Positions 26,098-37,313 are shown, counted from the first letter of the stretch. The stretch is 64,000 nucleotides of DNA from Farysia itapuensis (GCA_023212645.1 JALBYC010000029.1:89089-153088), one strand, 5' to 3'. The notes: generated by a model from the sequence alone, not told the origin. Numbers and translations: made by a program.

Positions 26098-27042
26098 CTA
26101 CTTGTCAGGTTGGCCAGTTCGTCCTCTGACACGATCCAGAAAGTCTTGTCGCTCGAGATAACCCTTCATATTGCCTAGACCGCTGGCTCCGCCTTTTGTT
26201 TGCTGCTCGATTTCATCCCGTTCTTGCTGGGTGAGACCGCCATTGGGGGTCTGCTTGAAACTTTCCCAGTCGAGTTTGCTCTTTTCGAGCGTGTTGAGCT
26301 TGGTGGGCTTTGCTGTGGATGCTGCTGCGGCCAAAGATGCGAGCGAAGACTTTTTTTTGCGGGGGCCGGGACGAGGTGCTGCAGTCTGCGCTGTGGCTAT
26401 CGGTGCTGCGGGAGGTGCTGAAGAAAGGGAGGCAAGGTAGGAGACGGCTTCGGGATGCGATCGTGGTAATAATTTGGTTGAGATATGTACCTCGCCTGCA
26501 AACTTGTACGTGTTTGGCACGCTGATCATTTCCTCTGACGAGAGAGCCTGCTTTGCATCCGCTGTTACAGTTTCCGGAACAGTCTGCATGGCTTTCCATG
26601 CTTCTTCTGCCTCTTTAGCAGCAGCGTCTGAGTCAACTCTGCTGGTTGTTTCGAGTTAGTCAATAAATCCTGCGAGATCTCTCCATCTTACTCACTCTGT
26701 TTGTGGGGCGGCAGCATCGGTGTTAAGGGCGGCTCCTCTTCGACGTTTGCCCAAGCGATGCTCTCCCCCTGCTTCTTCGATCATCTGCTCTCTTTCTCTT
26801 TTCATCGCTGCGACCTCATCGTCGTCGATAGTGTCTCCCTTGTCTGCCGATGCTCCAGTTTGCTCTGCCGCCTCTGGATCGCTGTCCTCGTCGTCACTGC
26901 TATCATCTTTCGCAGTGCGCTTCTTGATCGCTTTTGGCATTGACTCTGGTGCAAAGTCATCGTCCTGCGAATCATCCTCGGAGTCTTCTTGGCTGTCCTG
27001 AACTGGCTTTGGCGGGGACATGTGCTTGTGATTCAGCGACAT
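26098..27042 (-). CDS. SWC5: Swc5-like BCNT-domain protein of the SWR1 complex (2 exons)
   Basis: Swc5/CFDP1 proteins belong to the SWR1 remodeller that exchanges H2A for H2A.Z. Exon 1 (27042-26696) encodes an acidic Asp/Glu/Ser region, suited to histone binding, and a basic LGKRRRGAA stretch. A 57-bp intron (26695-26639, GTGAGT..CAG) joins to exon 2 (26638-26098). The C-terminal BCNT domain reads TLEKSKLDWESFKQT, then GYLERQDFLDRVRGR, the family signature. With the ATG at 27042 (MSLNHKHMSPPKP) the product has 295 residues; an ATG at 27021 is equally possible. The gene is divergent from UFD2, about 190 bases away. Confidence 0.9.
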
Positions 27043-27233
27043 GTCGCTTGTGGTGACCGTACATTTCAACGTTGAATTAATTTGCCTTCTTTTTGAGCGA
27101 CATTTCTTCCTGCGAAAGCTTCGCAATCACAATCACCTCCACTTTTTGGGTGCGTGTGTGTTTGTCTCGAGGCAGCGCGGAGGTGACCCGATCAAAAGCC
27201 GTGTCTTCTCACACGTCCAACTGTCACGCCAGT

Positions 27234-30200
27234 ATGAGTAGTCTACCAACATGGCAGGACAAGGCCGTATCCACCGTCTTCAACATCACACTGGATCGGC
27301 AAGAGGCAGAAGCGAGCGCTTGGGAGACCATCTATCTCAAAGAGTTGGCCAGTGAGCTTGCTGCGGACAACAATGGCATCCTACCGCCGCTGGCCTCCGT
27401 AGCAGATCAGATCTTGATTGCACGCCTCTCGCTCGATCCACTCAGCGATGCAATGAGCGACGATGCAGAACAGCTCACTGTCCTCGCAAGCTTGCCCAAA
27501 GGCCAAACTTCGTTCGACTACCTCGTATCCAGCTGGAAACGTGCCAAAGCCCTGGAACCTAGCGTCCGCAAGACTCTGCCTCCAGCTGAACAATCCTCTG
27601 CACTGGCAACTTTAGAGGAACTCAAAGCTCTCATCATCTCCTATACCGGCCTAGTACTTCAGACACCCGACATGTTCCCCAATTCTACCAAGCCCAACGG
27701 CAAGGTGGTAGGGCCGCTTGTTCTGGTCAACAGTCTCACAAAAGTCTCCTCGTCAGCGTCCAGCTTTGCCTTTTCGAGCAGTAGTCCCTCAGCAGGCCCA
27801 GATCTGACGAAAGACTTTGAGACGATAGAGGCAGAGGATTTGCCCTCGTTCCTTGCCGAACTCGCCAATCGTTTTGCTGATGGCGAGGGGCTCGACGAGA
27901 TCCTTGGACCAGCCTTCGCTGAGCTCACCCGCAGAATAAAGGACGGAGAAGAAGAACTACCGCCACAACAGGCTGCATCAAACGGATCCGTCAGCTCGTC
28001 CTCGCTTAATCAGGCCATGGCCAGTCAAGATGTTCAGACAGTCATTGCAAACCTACTCGCGGGACGCACTCCGCCTGCGGCTACCGGCAATGCTTTGCTC
28101 GGCAAACCCAAGGAAGGCTTGACTATCTCGGGACTCGAATGGCGTCCCTACGTCAATGCCGTTGTCGAAGCTGTCGAGAACAAAAAGATTGCCACCATGC
28201 TGTCAGCGCTCCCCAGCTTCAGCCCTGAGAGCACCACAGGACCTCGTATAGAGCTCGATTCGCTCTTTGGGCCCTTGCTTCGACTCTCTGCTTTCTCGGA
28301 TGCGTATCCCAGTATCACCACTCAATACTTTTCCAGCCCGGACACACGCTCTAGACAAGAGCTTGACGGGCACTTCAACAGCATCCAGAGCACTATGGAG
28401 ATCGTTCACAACCTCAATTTCCGCATCTTCAACGCTCTCATCCGCTCAGGACCACAGGCGCGTGAGAGAGTGCTCGAGTACTGGGGCAAGGCGTGTGCAC
28501 TCAATGCCAAGCGTGGCGCAATGCAGGTAGACTCTAATCTCGTCGCTAGCGACGGCTACATGGTGAATTTGTACGAGATGCTTCTGCGCTTCGCAGAGCC
28601 TTTCATGGATGCAGGACTCACCAAGATTGATCGCATCGATCTCGAATACCTGCGCACCCAGCAGCGCTTTGACATCTCCGAGCTCACGCGCATCAACGCG
28701 ACTGAAGTCGAAGCCAGTGAGTGGTCGCAGAAAGCGCCAGCCGCCACTGCAGCACCCAACTTCATCACCGAGGTCTTTTACATTGCCGTCCGCCTAAACA
28801 ACCTAGGGCTCGGTAAGGCTGTTCGCTCCATGGAAGAAAAGGAAAAGGAGATGGGACGTTTCAAAAAGCGGGTTGCCGAAATTGAGGCCGATCGCCCCAT
28901 GTGGTCATCCATTCCTCAGGCGCCACAGTACGAGGCATTCCTCAAACGAGCCAAAGCAGACATTGACCGCCTACATGCAGAAGTCTACTCGTCGCAAAGT
29001 CAGCTTCTGGCACCTAATTTTTTGCAAAGGGTAGTGACGTTCAACTCCTTCCTCATGACCTGGCTCATTCGTTTGGCGGAACCCAAAGCATCACACCCAC
29101 ATCCCCAGGTCGCGCTCCCGCTACCTCAAGAGGTGCCTGAACGCTTCCGAATGCTCCCCGAACACATCTTTGAAGACGTATGCGATCTAATGCTCTTCTT
29201 GTCCCGAGCCAACGCTTCTCTTCCAGAATCGGCCAAGACAGATCTGGTGACTTTCTGCACGACATTCTTGAGCTCGGGCTGGTATATCAAAAACCCCTTC
29301 CTCAAGGCCAAGATTGCCGAAATTCTTTTCTACAACGTTGTGCCGTTCGGCCGTCATACCAACGGCATCCTCGGCGATACCATCAACGTGCACGGCCTGG
29401 CACTGCAACATCTCGTGCCAGCGCTCATGAGCTTCTGGATCGAAGCTGAAAACACGGGCAGTCATACACAATTTTACGACAAGTTCAACATTCGATATCA
29501 CCTCTCGCAAATCTTCAAGTCAATCTGGAACAATGCGAAGCACAAGGAGCAGCTGCACAAGGCAGCCTCCGGACGCTCATCCGACTTTGTCGTATTTATC
29601 AACCGTCTCATGAACGACGTTACGTTCTTGCTGGACGATGCTCTGGAGAAGTTGCAAGAGCTACACCAGAAGCAGTCCGAGGCAGACGACGGTGGAACGG
29701 CACAGGAGCGACAAGAGCGCGAGGGCCACATTCGTGGACTCGAGCAGCAGATCAAGTCGGATCTTCAGCTCGGTACTGAATTTTTGCGCGTGCTCATCGA
29801 CTTTACCGGCGAGACCAAGGATGCTTTCATGACGCCCGAGATTGTTGACCGTCTGGCAGCGATGCTCGACTACAACCTGGATCTGCTCGCCGGTCCCAAG
29901 TGTCAAAATCTCAAGGTCAAAGACCCCAAATCCGTCTTTTTTGAACCGCGCAATTTACTGCGCATGATTATGTCGGTGTACATCAATCTGTGCACCAAGG
30001 CGGAGTTTGTAGCGGCAATTGCTCGAGATGGCCGAAGCTATTCGAGGACAACGTTTGGCAAAGCGGCGGGGATTGCTGGCAAGTACATGCTCAAGAGCCC
30101 ACCTGAGCTGGAGGCATGGGCTGCCATGGTGGACAAGATCGAGGAGGTGCGACAAATGGATCAGGATGACGAGGAAGAGCTGGGCGAGGTTCCTGATGAG

Positions 30201-30422
30201 TACCTCGACCCGCTCATGGCCACCGTGATGAAAGACCCGGTCATCTTGCCAACATCGCGCACTGTCCTTGACCGTAGTACCATCAAGTCTCACCTGCTCA
30301 GTGACGCCACCGACCCGTTCAACAGAAGTCCGCTCAAGATTGAGGATGTTATTCCTGACACGGAACTCAAGGCCAAGATTGAGGCTTTCATCGCCGAAAG
30401 GCGTTCCAATCGCACGACGTAG
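27234..30422 (+). CDS. UFD2: Ubiquitin conjugation factor E4 (Ufd2), 1062 residues
   Basis: Ufd2 is a U-box E4 ligase that extends ubiquitin chains on substrates handled by Cdc48, in cytosol and nucleus. The start is the ATG at 27234 (MSSLPTWQDKA); the upstream in-frame extension lacks an ATG. The long helical core (about 100-960) contains family blocks such as FITEVFYIAVRLNNLGLGKA, FLMTWLIRLAEP, HLSQIFKSIWNN and MLDYNLDLLAGPKC. The U-box is at the C-terminus (about 986-1055): PDEYLDPLMATVMKDPVILP, TVLDRSTIKSHLL and DPFNRSPL. The length is close to the family norm and no intron is seen. Confidence 0.96.
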   Translation: MSSLPTWQDKAVSTVFNITLDRQEAEASAWETIYLKELASELAADNNGILPPLASVADQILIARLSLDPLSDAMSDDAEQLTVLASLPKGQTSFDYLVSSWKRAKALEPSVRKTLPPAEQSSALATLEELKALIISYTGLVLQTPDMFPNSTKPNGKVVGPLVLVNSLTKVSSSASSFAFSSSSPSAGPDLTKDFETIEAEDLPSFLAELANRFADGEGLDEILGPAFAELTRRIKDGEEELPPQQAASNGSVSSSSLNQAMASQDVQTVIANLLAGRTPPAATGNALLGKPKEGLTISGLEWRPYVNAVVEAVENKKIATMLSALPSFSPESTTGPRIELDSLFGPLLRLSAFSDAYPSITTQYFSSPDTRSRQELDGHFNSIQSTMEIVHNLNFRIFNALIRSGPQARERVLEYWGKACALNAKRGAMQVDSNLVASDGYMVNLYEMLLRFAEPFMDAGLTKIDRIDLEYLRTQQRFDISELTRINATEVEASEWSQKAPAATAAPNFITEVFYIAVRLNNLGLGKAVRSMEEKEKEMGRFKKRVAEIEADRPMWSSIPQAPQYEAFLKRAKADIDRLHAEVYSSQSQLLAPNFLQRVVTFNSFLMTWLIRLAEPKASHPHPQVALPLPQEVPERFRMLPEHIFEDVCDLMLFLSRANASLPESAKTDLVTFCTTFLSSGWYIKNPFLKAKIAEILFYNVVPFGRHTNGILGDTINVHGLALQHLVPALMSFWIEAENTGSHTQFYDKFNIRYHLSQIFKSIWNNAKHKEQLHKAASGRSSDFVVFINRLMNDVTFLLDDALEKLQELHQKQSEADDGGTAQERQEREGHIRGLEQQIKSDLQLGTEFLRVLIDFTGETKDAFMTPEIVDRLAAMLDYNLDLLAGPKCQNLKVKDPKSVFFEPRNLLRMIMSVYINLCTKAEFVAAIARDGRSYSRTTFGKAAGIAGKYMLKSPPELEAWAAMVDKIEEVRQMDQDDEEELGEVPDEYLDPLMATVMKDPVILPTSRTVLDRSTIKSHLLSDATDPFNRSPLKIEDVIPDTELKAKIEAFIAERRSNRTT

Positions 30423-30488
30423 ACACTTTTGTTACCAATGATGGCATTACTCCAGGGCGACACGACTGTAACTTGTACCCTGAAAGCA

Positions 30489-31262
30489 CTAAGCAGGTGA
30501 CAGGGTGAGCGAGCCGATCTTGCAGATCGAGATTCCGTCACCGGAAGAAGCCTGAAGGCCTTGGATATTGGGGTCTTTGACACCGTCAGAGGGCGGGTTG
30601 GTCGTGCACCACGACGAATCGGTGCCTTGGGCAGTGATCGTGACGTCCTTGAAAACTACGTCACCAAACATCCACGGGGTGTCGGTGAGCTCGACAACGA
30701 AGAGTGCGTAGCTCATCGACTTGCCGATGTCAAAGGTGTATTCGGCCTTTTCGCCCTTGTTGTTGTTTACGCCTTCGATCCAGTTGTTGCTCCCGTCGTT
30801 GCGCATGTAGAAGCCAAGAGATTCATTGTTTGTCACGTTGATTCCTCCACCATACTGTAAGAATCACCAAGGGTCAGCAGGGCTCGTGTATGCAGCGGTT
30901 CGCTCTTCCACAACTTACAGGCTCGGACGGATCTCCGACGTAGGCGTTGCCAAAGTACCAGTGACTGTCTCGTCCATCTAGTACAGGCTGTAAGACGCCA
31001 GAGTTGTCCGGCGGCTGGAGACCGGGCCAGACTGTGAATATTAGTCAGCAAGAGAAGAAAGATGTGCAGTATGCTGCTGTAGAAGCTCACCATAAGGGTA
31101 GCCGCCAGGAGAAGGCGTGCCAGAAGGAACGATGATGGTTCCTTCAAAGGTCAGGAAGTTGTCGTGGGAATATTGAACCTGATGAAAGTCTGCGGCAGCT
31201 ACTTTGGTTGCTGTCACAGCAAGAGCTGTAGCAAAGACGACAGTCTTGAAGCTCGAAAACAT
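30489..31262 (-). CDS. Small secreted protein, duplicate 1 (3 exons, 216 residues)
   Basis: This is a secreted protein of unknown function. Exons: 31262-31091, 31031-30919 and 30854-30489, with 59- and 64-bp introns. The signal peptide is MFSSFKTVVFATALAVTATK followed by VAAA. The mature part has HDNFLTFEGTIIVPSGTP, WPGLQPPDNSGVLQPVLDG, WYFGNAYVG, and a last exon with beta-strand-like stretches (ALFVVELTDTPW, FGDVVFKDVTITAQG). Two cysteines (SSWC, SICK) could form a disulfide. The WPGLQPP..GVLQPVLDG pattern recalls fungal secreted beta-sandwich proteins, but no enzyme motif is evident. The gene 1.7 kb away (32165-32955) is a close paralogue with identical intron positions. Confidence 0.88.
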
Positions 31263-32164
31263 TGTGACTTTAGAGCAGGAGGGCGTGGGAAGGTAGAACT
31301 CTGTACTCGTTGCCAGGTTGTTGTCTCACCAGAACACCTCCTTTTATTCCTTTGAGCAGCGATGATAGCTTCCAACGTGGCTCTCAATAAACGACGCTCA
31401 CACGACGTAGGGCTTCCTCAATCAGCAGTGGTTCGGCATTCTTTGAACTACTGTTGCTCTAGATAAAGGAGGCTCTCCGCCTGAACGCGTCAGGCGCTAT
31501 GTAGCCGACGGCGATGTCTGTGTTTTCGCCACCATTACCGAAGGCGTTGTCCGTCGAACTGCGAGACTAGCGTCGCACGATAATGTACACCAAGACTCAA
31601 GCGCAGCAGATCAATACGCATTTCGGTGGTCGGATAATAGGATGTACCATTGGTGAATCTCTATCTCGATTGTGGTTTCAAGCGGCGCTGATGTCAAGGA
31701 ATTCACCGGAACATGCCAATCAATGCGAAATTAAACGTGGTGCATGGTGCATACAGTAGCGCCGGGAATCTCACGCGATATCAGACACCGCTCTACTAGC
31801 CGACTCCAGACATGCGTGCAGGCGTCTGAATGGCGCTTAGCAGATGAACGAACCGTGAACCTTCTGAGCCTGAAAAGAATCCCTCAGGAACGTGTCGGTG
31901 GAAGCCGAGGACGGCGTGCGACCCCGCATTTCGGCTCACATGTATCGCTAAGCAACTCGTCTGGAAGAGGTCTCCAGTCGCTTCGACGCTGTCAAAGCGT
32001 CTTTTCCCGCTAACACCTGCACCATGTGTTCTGAAGTTCTTGACCCGAAATTAGAGCTCACAGCCAACACTAAGGCTTCCTAGCAAGATCATGCTCCTTC
32101 TTCCATCAATTGCATTACTTTTCGGCTGCGTTCAACGCATAGAACTAAATGAGAAGAATTCCGG
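31263..32164. other. Upstream region of secreted duplicate 1, itself part of the tandem unit
   Basis: No gene is supported. Short blocks recur upstream of duplicate 2: GTAGCGCCGG at 31756 and 33421, and CCCCGCATTT at 31922 and 33620. The duplication therefore includes the promoter region. Confidence 0.5.
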
Positions 32165-32955
32165 TTACGACGATGGGGAAAGAGTGAGTGAGCCAATCTT
32201 GCAGATCGAGATCCCGTCGCCGGACGAAGCCTGAAGACCCTGGATGTTGGGGTCCTTGACACCTTGGTACAAGGGAGTAGCGTTGCACCACGATGAGTCA
32301 GTTCCTTCAGCGGTGATGGTGACATCCTTAAAGACCACGTCACCAAACGTCCACGGTGTGTCGGTGAGCTCGACGACAAAGAGGGCCTGGTTCATTGCCT
32401 TGCCAATGTTGAAGGTGTACTCTGCTTTGTCGCCCTTGCTGTTGTTCACGCCCTCGACCCAGTTTCCGCTGCCGTCGTTTCGCATATAGAAGCCAAGCGC
32501 TTCGTTGTTCGTGACGTCAACACCTCCGCCATACTGTCAAACAAGTAAAGCTTTCAGGTCAGCTATTGGTTTCTCGAGCAAAAAGCAGATTGAACATACA
32601 GGCTCCTGAGGGTTACCGACGTAGGCGTTGCCGAAATACCAATGGTTGTTTCGTCCATCAAGTACAGGCTGTAAAACGCCCGAGTTGTCCGGGGGCTGAA
32701 GACCAGGCCATACTGAAAACCGAGAAAATAATCCGCACTCATGTAAGCAGAGATACATCAGACTGTCAGCATCAGTGGTAACGTACCATAAGGTGTTCCT
32801 GTGGTCGGGGTACCCGAGGGCACGATGACGGTGCCCTCGAAGGTAAGGAAGTTATCGTGGTAGTAGTGAACTTCGTAGAAGTTGGCAGCAGCAACCTTAG
32901 ATGCTGTTACAGCAAAGGCCGTAGCCATAGCGGCAGCTTTTAGACTCGAGATCAT
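32165..32955 (-). CDS. Small secreted protein, duplicate 2 (3 exons, 216 residues)
   Basis: Paralogue of the gene at 30489-31262. Exons: 32955-32787, 32712-32600 and 32533-32165, with 74- and 66-bp introns in the same positions and phases. The signal peptide is MISSLKAAAMATAFAVTASK followed by VAAA. WPGLQPPDNSGVLQPVLDG and WYFGNAYVG are identical to duplicate 1. The last exons differ at about 20 of roughly 120 residues by eye. Changes cluster around the cysteine of SSWC (NPPSDG against TPLYQG). Both copies look intact, so recent duplication with retention is likely. Function is unknown. Confidence 0.88.
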
Positions 32956-33700
32956 GCTTGCCTGTGTGAGAACGGAGGAGAAGGAAGTGGAGAGGAGGCA
33001 GAGCGAGGTAATGTGGCGACGAAGCTATCCTTGTTGCAAACCGATGCCTTTTATCCTTGCATCGGCGACCATTGCTTCTTACCGTTCTGTTCTGAGACAG
33101 ACGCCTATGCAGCCGTGCAGCGGTATACATCATCCAAGCTTCACCTCACCGCTTTCTCTTTGACTCCGTATCCAAGCTAAACACCGAAAGGGCTCAACAG
33201 AGCCTCTATGCATATCCATTGTCCGTCGAAGAGCGAAAGCAGCGCAAGAAGATCACAGACGAGATTCCTATGCCTCCGAGATCTGCATGTACAAAGCACA
33301 TCTATGCTGCAGGCTCGACTAACAGTACCGCTTGCGCTTGCTGCCGTAACCGTCGGTGCTGCTGTCAAAGCCAATTGCTGACACGGTACGCGAAGAATCA
33401 AAAAAAAGGTGGCGTGCACCGTAGCGCCGGAAATCTCAAAAATGCACGGACAAAAAATCGACACCGTCGGCCAATGACGGAGGTGCGTGTTTCTTGCCAG
33501 ACACCATGCACACAGAGTGTTGGTTGACAGTAGACGAATGCAGCGTTGACAGACAGCACGGATACGACAGCTCAGAGCTACCTGCGCAGCGGCGAAGACA
33601 GAGCCGAGGTAAAGTGGAGCCCCGCATTTCTTTCCGCATAGAGCTAAGCGACAGGTCGTCAAGCGGCTCTGCCAAGTCTATTCGGGTAACTAGGGTTCGA
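32165..33700. repeat. Tandem segmental duplication, unit 2
   Basis: This is the second unit of the duplication described for 30489-32164. Its distal edge is blurred; the last clear shared block is CCCCGCATTT at 33620, followed by a shared GAGCTAAGCGA/TCGCTAAGCAA-like stretch. Confidence 0.6.
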
Positions 33701-34175
33701 AGCTTCTGCTCAGGTAAGGGGTGCGCATCTCCCAACCGATATCCGACCAGTACCGTGGACGAAGGATATCTGCCTTTCAGGTATCGATCACCATGACATG
33801 TCATACAGTGCCTATTTTTGGCCAACACTGACCCCATTTTCGCATCACCCTCTCTAGGCTCGGGTTTTGTTTTTTTGTCAAAAGAAACCCGCGGCTCGGT
33901 CATGAGACCCTACATGCATCACACCACCGTCTCTGCCTCACCCAGCCGAAATTGTCGCAGACATGCATCGCTACATTGGCGACCTTTTCCTGTTGTGCAG
34001 ACACGTCCGAGGAAGATTGTGATTGTATTGAAAGGCCCGGGTGGAGTGAGCAGCAAAGGACGGGATATCGTGTGCAAAGGAGACAAGTGGAGGGAGACAG
34101 AGAACGGAAGAGGAAAAGAATTGGCCCTGCATGCCGACCCAGCTCTGAGAGCTTGCTGGAGGGCGGAAACGAGCC
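32956..34175. other. Intergenic region between secreted duplicate 2 and the PP2C gene
   Basis: About 1.2 kb. The first ~0.7 kb is the duplicated upstream region. The remainder is the 3' flank of the PP2C gene. Open frames here have no recognisable domains. Confidence 0.5.
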
Positions 34176-35725
34176 CTATGCTGATTTTGAGGGAGGCTTG
34201 GGAGCGTCATTGTCATCATCTACCTCCATTGCGTTCTGGCTGCGGGCGGTGGAAGCGGCTTTGGCGTCCGTCCGAGGCGACTCGACAAGCTCCGGCTGGA
34301 CGTTGCCAGCCTTTTGGCTACTCTTTGTTGCATCTGCGTTGTCAGAGTCCTGATCGTTGTCATCGCTATCGTCTTCGTCCACGACGTGGGCCTCATACAC
34401 GACTTCGCCACCTTCCGATGTGCCACCTGGTCGGAAAACAATGCCGGCACCGCTCAGGGCGCCGGCAAGACCACCGGGCAAGCGCAAAGCAGAGCCCGAT
34501 TCGTCGTCTTCATCCTCGCCGCGTGCAAGTCCTCCCGAAAGGAGGGACTGAATGCTGACCGTGCCTGGTCCACCGGCGCCGCCTTCCTGTGCGTTGGGGC
34601 TGCCTTGGGACTTGAAAACCGCAGGAACGTCCTGTGGGGTTGGGTATCCGTTTGTTGTATCTTCGAGGTTCTTTTTCACCCACTCGTACCATTCCTGCTT
34701 GGTTCGACCGTTAAGGAGAGCGACAATGCAGACAGTCATGTTGTCACAACCAATGCCGCCAGTGTCGGAATCCGGGGCAAGGCATCGGTCCATGAGGTCC
34801 TCGCAAATGTCCTTGATCTCCTTGCCGTTAGCGATGCTCCTGCGAGTAATGTCGACGACATCCTGACTGCTGAGACAATCCCAGATACCGTCGCATGCAA
34901 GGACGACGAATTCTTCGCCACCATCGGCACTGGTGACGGTGATTTCCGGGTCGGCTGTTACAATCTGGTCTTCAGCTCGCATGTCGGAATTGCGCTTGAA
35001 TTCAAAGTCGCCAATAGCTCGACTGAGGGCCAAGTTGCCATTGACGCGGCCCCAGCTGACATAACCACCTGCTTTGCTGATCCGATTGTATTCGCTGTCG
35101 AGCGTAGGTTTGTGGTCATAACTGAGCGGCCTCGAGTGGCCGAGATTGGAGAGTACACATCGAGAATCACCTGCATTAGCAACGTAGATCTTTTCCACTT
35201 TTTTCGGGTTGTCGCGGGCAGTTTCGATAAGAGCAGCCACGGCGGTACAACCGGAAGGATCGTTGACATGATTTGGGTCTGGTAGAGGTAAAGTGGTCAA
35301 TACACTGATACTGCGAGCTTTGTGCGAGAGTACTCACCATTTAAGAGGTCTTCGTCGGTCTGGAGAAAGACACGTTTAAGGGCATCTTGATAGTTGCCTT
35401 GCTCAAACGAGTCCAAATCAGTCAACCGCTTGTACAAAGTCTCGCCGCAGAATTGTGCAACCGTAGAGCCTGGTAGAGACAAAGGTCAGTAAAACATCCA
35501 CATCGTCGTAATCGGCAACATCAACTTACCTCCGTGACCGTCGTAAACGGCAAAGAAGGAGCCACGCGAAGTACCTTTGGCATCTTGAACGTTGATCATG
35601 GCGGTATGCGCATCCTCCATGCTGATTCGCCAACCTTGCATGTCGGAAACGGCAAAGAGGACCGTATCATTTTCGCCGGTGATGACATGCTTTTCGGTGA
35701 CGGGTTCGGAGAGAGTCTGACCCAT
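34176..35725 (-). CDS. PTC2: PP2C-type protein phosphatase, Ptc2/Ptc3-like (3 exons, 476 residues)
   Basis: A metal-dependent Ser/Thr phosphatase of the PPM family, which in yeast acts in stress MAPK and checkpoint recovery. Exons: 35725-35530, 35469-35338 and 35278-34176, with 60- and 59-bp introns (GTAAGT and GTGAGT donors). The start MGQTLSEPVTEK suits an N-terminal Gly as in Ptc2/3. Motifs in order: WRISMEDAH, VYDGHGG (interrupted by intron 1), VANAGDSRC, SYDHKP, LALSRAIGDFEFK, LACDGIWDCLSSQDVVD and GCDNMTVCIVAL. All metal-binding aspartates are present. A long acidic Ser/Asp-rich tail (about 360-476) follows, as in this subfamily. The gene is divergent from eIF3i. Confidence 0.95.
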
Positions 35726-36183
35726 TTTGGCGAAGCGAGGATCTGTGGCTTTGTGCCAAACAGCGAAGGGCCGACGAGATGGAGCTGGTGACAGGAACCC
35801 AAAAGCAAAGAAGACGAAACCGGAGCTTTACTGAAGAGTGATGCGATGCGATGTGTGATAGAAGTGGTGGTAGGATGTTGGTTCGGCTTTGGATGCGGTG
35901 ACGACGGGTTCCCGAATGTGAATCCAAGTCGCAAAATAGATTTCGGGCACAAGACAAGAGGGCGCGCTCGCTTCTAGACTCTTGTTATCCCTTTTTCAAA
36001 GCGCGAAAAAGAGAGGAAAAAAATACCGGACGACCGGATGGAAATCAGATCAACTCTGTTAGAGTAGGAAGTCTTCTCGGTCGTGCGACTCGTGCGAGAT
36101 GGCAGGCCGGCGCGTGGGTCAAAGGAAAACCTTGCAGAGAAGAAGAAGAAAGTGACTTTTTGACCACCACCAGCTAACCCACC
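35726..36183. other. Divergent promoter region between PP2C and eIF3i genes
   Basis: These 458 bases carry the 5' regions of both genes. I see no additional gene. Confidence 0.5.
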
Positions 36184-37230
36184 ATGCGGCCCATTCTACT
36201 CTCGGGCACAGAGCGATCGCTCACCCAGATCAAATTCAACCGTGAAGGCGACCTGCTCTTTTGCGCTGCAAAGGACCCCACCATCAATGCCTGGTTCTCA
36301 CACAATGGCGAACGCTTAGGCACCTACGAGGGACACAACGGTACCGTTTGGTCCGTAGACGTCGATGCATCTTCCACACTTCTCATCTCGGGATCGGCAG
36401 ACAACGAGATGCGACTATGGGAAGTAGCAACTGGCAAATGTCTTTTCAAATGGGAGTTCCACACAGCTGCCAAGCGTGTAGCCTTTTCCGAAGACGGCAC
36501 GCAGGTGCTCGCCGTTACAGAAGCACGAATGGGACATCGAGGAACCTTGCGCGTCTTCCGTCTCAACCGTGAACCTTCGTCCTGGACACAACAAGACACA
36601 GAGCCAACACGGGTCATTACATTCTCTGGACCCAAGGCGGTGGTGGCAGCATTTGCCCCCTGCGACCAGTACATTGTCACTGGACACGAGAACGGCAAAG
36701 TGGCGCTCTACTATCACGACGACAAGGAGCCAGAGTCTGGAATCGACGCTGAACTCGAAGAGAACTCGGTCGACGCTCACCCAGGCGAGATGATCTCAGA
36801 TCTGCAGATGAGTGCCGATCGCACCTACTTTGTCACATCTTCAAGAGACAAGACCTCCAAGCTGATTGACACCAAAACCCTTTCCATCCTCAAAACCTAT
36901 CCTACCGACACACCACTCAACAGTTCCTCGATTCACCCCACCAAGCCATTTGTCATTGTTGGAGGCGGTCAAGACGCCATGAACGTCACCACCACTTCTG
37001 CAAGACAAGGTCGATTCGAGACGCGATTCTGGCACAAAGTGTTTGAAGAGGAGTGTGCTCGTCTGCCTGGCCACTTTGGACCTATCAACACCATTGCCAT
37101 CCACCCAGCGGGCACAGCATACGCCTCAGGTGGAGAGGACGGCTACGTCCGAGTCAACTGGTTCGACCCAGGCTTCTTCAACGCAAAGCTCTACGGTGCC
37201 GATCTAGAACTCGCTCTGGAAGATCAATAA
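36184..37230 (+). CDS. TIF34: Translation initiation factor eIF3 subunit i, 348 residues
   Basis: A WD40 propeller subunit of eIF3 in the cytosol. The start MRPILLSGTERSLTQIKFN is the family N-terminus. Repeats include GHNGTVWSVDVD, LLISGSADNEMRLWEVATGK, TYFVTSSRDKTSKLIDT and GPINTIAIHPAGTAYASGGE, and the end is FDPGFFNAKLYGADLELALE. The length fits seven WD repeats. No intron. Confidence 0.97.
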   Translation: MRPILLSGTERSLTQIKFNREGDLLFCAAKDPTINAWFSHNGERLGTYEGHNGTVWSVDVDASSTLLISGSADNEMRLWEVATGKCLFKWEFHTAAKRVAFSEDGTQVLAVTEARMGHRGTLRVFRLNREPSSWTQQDTEPTRVITFSGPKAVVAAFAPCDQYIVTGHENGKVALYYHDDKEPESGIDAELEENSVDAHPGEMISDLQMSADRTYFVTSSRDKTSKLIDTKTLSILKTYPTDTPLNSSSIHPTKPFVIVGGGQDAMNVTTTSARQGRFETRFWHKVFEEECARLPGHFGPINTIAIHPAGTAYASGGEDGYVRVNWFDPGFFNAKLYGADLELALEDQ

Positions 37231-37313
37231 ATGTTCATCTTGCAATTTATATATCCTGGGCAGTACACGCAAATGAGATTGGAAACATGAATGTGTAGGG
37301 AAGACAGGACCCC

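Larger units (their letters stand above)
30489..32164. repeat. Tandem segmental duplication, unit 1
   Basis: The unit covers the secreted-protein gene and about 0.7-0.9 kb of its upstream region. The matching unit starts at 32165. Offsets between equivalent points are 1676 (stops), 1693 (starts), and 1665 and 1698 (two upstream blocks). Confidence 0.65.

Noticed and set aside
33818..34558. 246-residue plus-strand frame
   Set aside because: Runs antisense into the PP2C C-terminal tail and has Arg/His/Cys-rich composition without recognisable structure.
34314..35285. 323-residue plus-strand frame
   Set aside because: It lies antisense to the PP2C exon 3, whose conserved motifs are unambiguous; no family features on the plus strand.
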